DNA of 14,267 bases from Saksenaea vasiformis B4078. Taxonomy: Eukaryota; Mucoromycota; Mucoromycetes; Mucorales; Saksenaeaceae. The notes under the pieces were generated by a model that saw only the letters and a program-made list of their open reading frames with translations, did no database searches and was not told where the DNA came from. Made by a program: the position numbers and the translations under genes. Each line of letters starts with the position of its first letter. Position 1 is the first letter of the stretch. The stretch is taken from the NCBI GenBank assembly GCA_000697055.1, contig JNDT01001840.1, positions 1-14,267 on the forward strand, written 5' to 3'. This document shows positions 9,227 to 14,267 of the stretch, piece after piece.

Positions 9227-10328
9227 ATGAGCTCAGAAATCGGCAAAACATATACAATTGGCACTCGCAAATCGCAATTAGCTATGGTTCAAACCGAGCA
9301 TGTGCGCGATTGTCTTCAGAAAATGTACCCCCAACACGAATTCAAAATCGAAGCCATGTCAACCACGGGCGATCGCATTCTGGACGTGGCTTTGAGTAAA
9401 ATTGGCGAGAAGGCTCTCTTTACCAAGGAATTAGAGGTTGCATTGGAGAAGGGAATCGTAGACTTTGTAGTACACAGTTTAAAGGACTTGCCAACGACAT
9501 TGCCTCCTGGAATGTTCCTCGGTGCAATAATGGAACGTGAAAATCCCAATGATGCTGTGGTTCTCTCAGAAAAATTCAAGAATCATACGCTATCAACTTT
9601 GCCAGAAGGGTCTGTTGTGGGTACTAGCAGTCTTCGCCGCGTTGCACAGCTCAAACGCAGATATCCTCATATCATATTCAAGGATGTGGTAAGTCGAAAT
9701 ACCGTATACAAAAAAAATGTATTGATTATATGGGATTATCTGCTTGCTTTGTTCGGATAATAGCGCGGTAATCTGTAAGTTTAATACTTCAAAAAAAAGT
9801 GAGTAGTAAATTTTGTGCAGGAACACCCGACTGGCAAAGCTGGATAATCCTGAAGGCGAATACGCAGCCATTGTCCTAGCTGTCGCTGGTCTTGTCCGTC
9901 TGAATCAAGGTCACCGCATTTCACATATCCTCGAGCCTTCCGAGTCATTGCATGCTGTGTCTCAAGGTGCTTTAGGAGTGGAATGCCGCGAGAACGATCA
10001 AGAGTGTATTGCTCTTCTTGAAGGATTGAACCATCACGAGACACGTCTACGATGTTTGAGCGAGCGATCGTTGATGAGAACGTTGGAAGGAGGCTGTAGC
10101 GTGCCTATCGGTGTCAATACAAACTTAGAGAAGCCGATTTTTAAGCTTCGAGGTCTGGTTGCTAGTGTGGACGGTCAAAATGTCGTGGAGACTGAGCAGC
10201 AGATAAATTTGGAGAATGCAAAGGACGCAAAAGAAGAAGAGGAGCTTGTCTCACAGTTGGGCGTGCAAGTTGCTGCTAAGCTGAGAGAGATGGGAGCAGA
10301 CAAAATCCTTGCCGAATTGGCCCATTAG
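9227..10328 (+). CDS. HEM3: Hydroxymethylbilane synthase (porphobilinogen deaminase), 3 exons
   Basis: The enzyme condenses four porphobilinogen molecules into hydroxymethylbilane, the third step of heme synthesis, in the cytosol. Exons 9227-9688, 9764-9774 and 9821-10328 join in frame to 326 residues, a normal length for the family. The N-terminus has [21 protein letters not shown] carries the catalytic aspartate D87. TSSLRR gives R137 and R138. RGNLNTR gives R155 and R161, equivalent to human R167 and R173. LEGGCSVP holds C250, the residue that anchors the dipyrromethane cofactor. Introns are 75 nt (GTAAGT...ATAATAG) and 46 nt (GTAAGT...GTGCAG). ATG 9227 is chosen because homology begins a few residues later. 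An upstream out-of-frame ATG at 9142 would be a short uORF if the leader contains it. The 5' neighbour is divergent and functionally unrelated. Confidence 0.96.
9764..9774 (+). other. HEM3: HEM3 exon 2, an 11-nt microexon
   Basis: CGCGGTAATCT lies between ATAATAG (acceptor) and GTAAGT (donor). It encodes Arg-Gly-Asn and two bases of Leu158, completed by the first G of exon 3. Skipping it would join GAT GTG directly to GAACACC, shift the frame and lose the invariant RGN motif. Confidence 0.9.
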
Positions 10329-10339
10329 AGTATTGTATC

Positions 10340-10345
10340 ATTAAA
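10340..10345 (+). promoter_or_regulatory. Possible HEM3 polyadenylation signal
   Basis: ATTAAA lies 12 bases after the HEM3 stop codon and overlaps AAAATAAT. It is a common variant signal, but AT-rich DNA makes chance matches frequent. Confidence 0.35.
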
Positions 10346-10373
10346 ATAATTTGAGCAAAGCCTAGATTCGATA

Positions 10374-10664
10374 ATGGTATTATCAAACACTTTTTTCACT
10401 TGGCCAGAGTCAACCATTGAATCGATGCTGTTTCCTTGTAAAATGATGCAGAAGACATCCGACAACTATATCGGACCTATGTCGTACGACTTATCTATCC
10501 ATACCAGAGTCATCCAATGGATACTATGTACTTGGAGGGATATACAGGTGAGAATTCAACGTTATCTGTCGATAATGGACACTTACCACAATATCAGATA
10601 TGTTACCGCTTTGGAAAAGGCTATCAATCGTTTTAAAGAACTATATGCGTCATGGATGACTTAG
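10374..10664 (+). CDS. Unrecognised 96-codon open frame after HEM3
   Basis: It starts 46 bases after the HEM3 stop and runs MVLSNTFFTWPESTIE to LEKAINRFKELYASWMT. I do not recognise it. A splice-like pair, CAG/GTGAGA at 10547/10548 and ATATCAG at about 10597, would remove 50 nt, the usual intron size here, but the joined frame stops soon after. It could be part of a decayed gene or simply HEM3 3' flank. A second unrecognised frame lies at 10878-11066. Confidence 0.22.
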   Translation: MVLSNTFFTWPESTIESMLFPCKMMQKTSDNYIGPMSYDLSIHTRVIQWILCTWRDIQVRIQRYLSIMDTYHNIRYVTALEKAINRFKELYASWMT

Positions 10665-11090
10665 GTTAAAGTAGAAAACGAGAGGATAGCTTAAATTACT
10701 GAAAAATATCGAAGGCTACAAATCAAAAGAAGGTAACAACGTGTTGATCTAAGGGTCATTAGCTTCTGTCTCTTAAACAGAATCCTTTCATGTCTATTTC
10801 CTGTTAACTCTGCAACACAATGCAACACCGTCAAGCATCGACAAGAATATAGAAGGGGACTTCTGTGAGATCTACGAATGAGCCACCAGCTGGATCTATC
10901 AAAGGCGATAATAGCGATTTTCATGCAAAATAGCCAACGTTGCTCCTTGGACATGTACAGAGATATCGTTGAAGCGTTGAATTTCGATCGACTGTTTATG
11001 GCACCGATTGGGCTTCGACGACTTGTAGTGCACGTTGGTTCATTCTATCGTATCTGTACCATCTGACACAAATTCTTCATATTTATCTGT

Positions 11091-11122
11091 AAAGAGAATA
11101 CCACATTACCACTATTCTCTTT
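11091..11122. repeat. 10-bp perfect inverted repeat
   Basis: AAAGAGAATA (11091-11100) and TATTCTCTTT (11113-11122) are exact inverted complements separated by 12 bases. There is no GC-rich stem or U-tract of bacterial type. It may be a relic of a small inverted-repeat element or chance. Confidence 0.5.
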
Positions 11123-11214
11123 CCATATGTATCGTTGACTGTAAAACCTGAGGAATAGTTACAGTGCTCTGGTCAGTCAGAAAGCCCAACGACTTTTATT
11201 ACAGAGTTAGTTAA

Positions 11215-11439
11215 TCAAAAACAATCATGCGACGTTATCAATATTCCAAATACTGAAGATTGCAGAATGGAGCAAACATGCGGATATCCTTCATAAAACC
11301 ATTGCAAATGTAATGGTACTGCTGCCCAACACGCAAGTGTACTAAATCTAATATAGTTATGTTTTGGTGGACCTCCCCATGACGTTGCAGCTGTCATCAT
11401 CCCGACGGCATAGAAGACATCAACCTTGTAAGAATACAA
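11215..11439 (-). CDS. Unrecognised membrane-like open frame, possibly an exon
   Basis: The 74-codon frame contains AVGMMTAATSWGGPPKH and CWAAVPLHLQWFYEGYP, moderately hydrophobic with a coding-like look, and ends TSHDCF. The starting codon is TTG and a stop lies a few codons upstream, so if real it is an internal or terminal exon. Further upstream on the same strand, a frame at about 11738-11420 can be extended over a 44-nt GTAAGA...GTATAG intron (about 11656-11613) but then stops. I cannot name either. A broken gene is the likeliest reading. Confidence 0.25.
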   Translation of the reverse strand: MYSYKVDVFYAVGMMTAATSWGGPPKHNYIRFSTLACWAAVPLHLQWFYEGYPHVCSILQSSVFGILITSHDCF

Positions 11440-12098
11440 AGAGTAAATTGAGTATCATCTTCCAAAATTTCCTACGGAGGATGGTATCAAGTATGCCAGA
11501 GTTAATGAATGCAGCAATAGTCCGGAGAGACAGGTGCTCTATGGACCGCGAAAATTTCACGGGCATCAAGTTAATCATTGGAATCCGCGTTTGACTATAT
11601 TCCATACCTGGGCACCTATACGGGCGCGTAGGACCAGCCCATTTTTCTTATGGTCTTACTTGCGGTCCAACGGTGTGGCCTGCTCTGCGTGCTTGAAGCT
11701 TGCAGTTAGATTGCGCAGGTTATCCAACACTATAGAATATAAAAAGAGTAAGAAAGCAAATCGAATAGAGCGTTGCAAAAAGAACATACCAAAGGAACAA
11801 AGAGTGTATTAAGAGACGGGTTTCGATATCATTTTATATGCAAAGATGAAAAGATGACTGTTGCAATTGCTCATCTTGACGTAACTAGTAAACTGGTTGG
11901 CTGAGAACAGTATTACTTCTGCAACGATGATGCTACGTTTCACGGAAATATAACAATACTGTTTATATAAAGGGTGTACAGTAATCTCAACCATTTCTAC
12001 AACACAATAGTGGTCGCATGCGTCGTATATGAATCCAGTGAGATACAGCGACAGGGTTTATAATCACCGCAGGCAACAACAGTTTCCTGATGCATGAA

Positions 12099-12291
12099 TT
12101 ACCTGTATCTGATCATGGATACACATGAAAAATGGGACCAACGTGCTCGTGGTCCTTTCTCCAATCGTGTGCCTTCTGGAAATAATACGATGCCTATCGA
12201 GGCCCGCTGGAAAATATCGCCTCCTCTTATTATAAAAATTAGCAGTACCCTTTGAAACCGGCCCTTTGTCCCATTCGCCAGCCGATGGCCT
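12099..12291 (-). pseudogene. Possible relic of a PlsC-type (LCLAT-like) acyltransferase
   Basis: The minus-strand frame ending at TAA 12101-12099 reads IGIVLFPEGTRLEKGPRAR. The FPEGTR motif (12182-12165) is motif III of 1-acylglycerol-3-phosphate and related lysophospholipid acyltransferases, which acylate lysophospholipids in membranes. In a different frame just upstream, GWRMGQRAGF (near 12280-12250) resembles the GWGM..GF segment that precedes it in the LCLAT-like branch. That change of frame, the missing NHxxxxD box and the early stop argue for a pseudogene. A chance match cannot be excluded. Confidence 0.35.
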
Positions 12292-12730
12292 TTTCATTCG
12301 CTCAACGCATCCATAATTGAGAACCCGCTGCGGCTTCATTCGCCCTGAAATTGCAAACTGGCCCTGGAGGTCTCATCGACGCCTGGAGGGCCGATCATGC
12401 CTTGCACCCTTGGGGCTCTCCAGAACACGCGAAAGCCTATATCGGCAGCATTTTGCTTTGCATAATTGTACTCTCAAACCAAGAGGCCAACCATCAGTGC
12501 AGTACGATCACTAGATATGAAGAGGTAGTTCTTCATGATGGCTATCGACATTGTTTTACTGCTCACTTCCAATGATGGCAGACTCTTATAGCTGACAGAA
12601 GTTTCTATTCTGTTCTCACGTCAACTGCTCCATTTTAATTGGATACAGGTTTTGGGTAAATGCTCTTCAAGCTATAAAGGCTTCAACTTCCCTTGATATC
12701 ATTCTGTTTCATTACATAGAAGTCATATTG

Positions 12731-13198
12731 TTAGTCTCTGCTGTAAACGAGAGACCATATAACCTTAACGGAGTTAATTGTTAAGAGCCCACTTCCAATG
12801 TCTAAAGGACAGGAGCGAGGGTAGTATTTTCGGTGTTCTTTTAAAAAGAATAACTCCAGTCTCACGTAGTTACCTACCGTCCGACATAACCAAACAACAC
12901 AGTCTCCCAGTCGAGCGCCCAAATAACGCTTGAACCAGTATGGTATATCAAGGGACCCATTATCAATCGCGTGATATCTATAGTCTTCTCCCGGCTTGAT
13001 GATCCCACTGCCATATACCCACAGACGTATATACAGCAATGCACATACATTGGCTAAAATGACAGTAAGCGTGAGAAATATTAGCAAACTGTTGAATGAA
13101 GTGCCATCTATGAAGTTGTACACTTGGAAATGGGTGTCTCCCATGACCATGCCGAAGTATATATGGCAATTTAGATATCTAGACATAAATGACAGCAA
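12731..13198 (-). CDS. Unrecognised 155-codon frame with one transmembrane segment
   Basis: A clear hydrophobic helix, SLLIFLTLTVILANVCALLY, is followed by RLWVYGSGIIKPGEDYRYH and a stretch ending KRYLGARLGDCVVWL. The frame opens with TTG; the first ATG is five codons in. A donor-like GGACG/GTAGGT near 12876-12871 could end an exon after CRT, so the remaining 40 codons may be intronic. It could be the N-terminal part of the same lost membrane gene as the fragments at 12.1 and 11.3 kb, but no motif proves this. Confidence 0.3.
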   Translation of the reverse strand: MLSFMSRYLNCHIYFGMVMGDTHFQVYNFIDGTSFNSLLIFLTLTVILANVCALLYIRLWVYGSGIIKPGEDYRYHAIDNGSLDIPYWFKRYLGARLGDCVVWLCRTVGNYVRLELFFLKEHRKYYPRSCPLDIGSGLLTINSVKVIWSLVYSRD

Positions 13199-13621
13199 CT
13201 GGCGTAGTTAATCAAGGCAAGCACGATATTGTCTTGGACGGTATGAGCTGTAGCGATAGCTTATTCTGAAATACTTCAATCTGAAACCATAGTTTTCTCC
13301 TGATTCCGTATGGGCTTCATTACCATTTGTCCTTCCTTACCATTTATCTTTTTATAAGCCGTTCCATCACAATATCATGGCCAATCTAAATTCTAACAGT
13401 ATGGAGGTTACAGCTGTATCAAGTATACATGCGGGCTTTATGAGCAATTGAAAGACAGATAATTGATAGATGGAGCCTAAAGTTTCATCCAGATACATAT
13501 GTGGATATCATCCATTTAATGAGAGGTGACAGATAGTAGGTGACGCATCTGTAGAACCTGTTGGACGTCACAATCAAAATACTTTTGATCTTCTTCTTTT
13601 CCTTTCTTTACTCTCTCCCAT
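13199..13621. other. Spacer before the broken element ORF, no gene seen
   Basis: No supported gene is present. A pyrimidine-rich stretch (about 13588-13620) runs up to the ATG at 13622. ACAGAT (13529-13534) and ATCTGT (13547-13552) form a short inverted repeat. No terminal inverted repeat of a DNA transposon could be paired within the window. Confidence 0.5.
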
Positions 13622-14267
13622 ATGGCTCCAAGAAAAAAACGCAGAACGAAGTCAAAAACCTTACCACAGGACCAGACGCTAATTACCTCCTACTTCAGCC
13701 GTAGCGGCGGTCCTCAAATAAGAGCTGAGGCTTCTAAGAGTTTGGATTCTGCGCTTTTGACACGTAGATAATATAAAGGCACAGACTTAAACTCATACGA
13801 AACGCAGCTCCTCAAAAGGGAAGAAGAGAAAGCTCTTGGATCCAGATGGCGATTTACAGCCGCTGATCGAGTCAAGTTATGGTTCCACATCAGGCATGTT
13901 ATATTCTTTTTTTATCACATCGTGATTTTGGGCTCATAGTCATGCTACAGGCACTGAGTCAAAAACAGAAGAACTTAAAGAGAGCATGGACCATGAGGAT
14001 GAATCCTCCGCAGAAGACAAAGACAATGAGCAGGGCTCAGGTATAATTAGTCCCCTCTGTTGAATGAGAACTCATAACATCAATCAGATACAGAGACTTC
14101 CGACCCTGGTCCTTCAGTCAAAAAGTCTAAAGCCTTTCTTTGAGCCCAGAAAGCCAACGAGAAGCGCAAGGCAAAATCGGAAGCAAAAGCCGCATTGTCC
14201 AAAGAAAAATGGCAAGCAGCTCTTGTCTCTGGTCGCATAATTCGATGCCCTCGATGCAACCAAACAG
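13622..14267 (+). pseudogene. Broken, probably transposon-encoded ORF (5' part, runs off the window)
   Basis: The start is ATG 13622. Exons 13622-13893, 13940-14040 and 14088-14267 join in one frame across 46-nt and 47-nt introns. The second intron is GT-AG with a CTCATAAC branch region. The first has a GC donor (AG/GCATGT). Order of segments: basic MAPRKKRRTKSK (residues 1-12), a PIP-box-like QTLITSYF (18-25), KREEEKALGSRW, an acidic region (DHEDESSAEDKDNEQ), a Lys/Ala-rich helix (NEKRKAKSEAKAALSKEKW) and CPRC at the window end, perhaps half of a zinc finger. Two stops interrupt it, TAA 13769-13771 and TGA 14141-14143; both would be sense codons (CAA, CGA) if one C had not become T. The family is not recognised. 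Retained downstream frame and introns argue that it once coded. Confidence 0.6.

Noticed and set aside
9689..9760. HEM3 ending at the TAA after DYLLALFG
   Set aside because: This is read-through into intron 1; the enzyme's second half follows at 9821 and the microexon restores the frame.
12064..12339. 91-codon minus frame starting MKPQRVLNYG
   Set aside because: It overlaps the FPEGTR frame in another phase, is basic and featureless, and is likely chance.
12317..12575. Two overlapping plus frames (65 and 74 codons) in a GC-richer patch
   Set aside because: Neither phase resembles a known protein or has splice-supported extensions.
1..14267. CRISPR arrays, bacterial operons, riboswitches, prophage
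   Set aside because: Spliced eukaryotic genes and the absence of regular spacer arrays or Shine-Dalgarno-linked gene strings rule these out.

Overview
The window looks like nuclear DNA of a filamentous fungus, probably an early-diverging one (Mucoromycota-like; inferred from protein wording, no search was run). The evidence is two conserved eukaryotic genes with many very short GT-AG introns (44-56 nt, one of 75 nt), a chromodomain Ty3/Gypsy retrotransposon, an intronless tRNA-Phe, and AT-rich spacers full of decayed repeats.

Layout. 1-535 is the 3' end of a chromovirus-type retrotransposon: the integrase chromodomain, a polypurine tract and a 238-bp LTR. 536-3320 holds no protein gene that I can support. 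It contains tRNA-Phe(GAA) at 1410-1482, two diverged copies of a ~140-bp repeat (1171-1311 and 2526-2666) whose differences are almost all one-way C:G to T:A, and three LTR-like promoter units with matching TATA boxes (about 1665-2400). 3324-7877 (minus) is an 11-exon gene for an IBTK/Btb3-type protein with ankyrin, RCC1, BTB, BTB and conserved C-terminal segments. The spliced model is 1353 residues and stays in frame throughout. 7878-9226 is the 1.35-kb spacer between two divergent genes, with short direct repeats. 9227-10328 (plus) is hydroxymethylbilane synthase (HEM3), whose conserved RGNL segment sits on an 11-nt microexon. 10329-13220 looks like a gene graveyard: scattered open stretches, one carrying an FPEGTR acyltransferase motif, and no intact gene I can defend. 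13622-14267 (plus) is the start of a broken, probably transposon-encoded protein with a basic N-terminus, a PIP-box-like motif and a CxxC pair at the window edge, interrupted by two in-frame stops.

The two intact genes are not functionally linked: one is a heme-biosynthesis enzyme, the other a likely cullin-3 ubiquitin-ligase adaptor. They share only a head-to-head spacer. I see no clear novel multi-gene system. The best leads are the HEM3 microexon, the RIP-like mutation pattern between repeat copies (echoed by the LTR tip and by the stops in the pseudogene), and the PIP-box-like N-terminus of the broken element. All splice models and alignments were made by hand.
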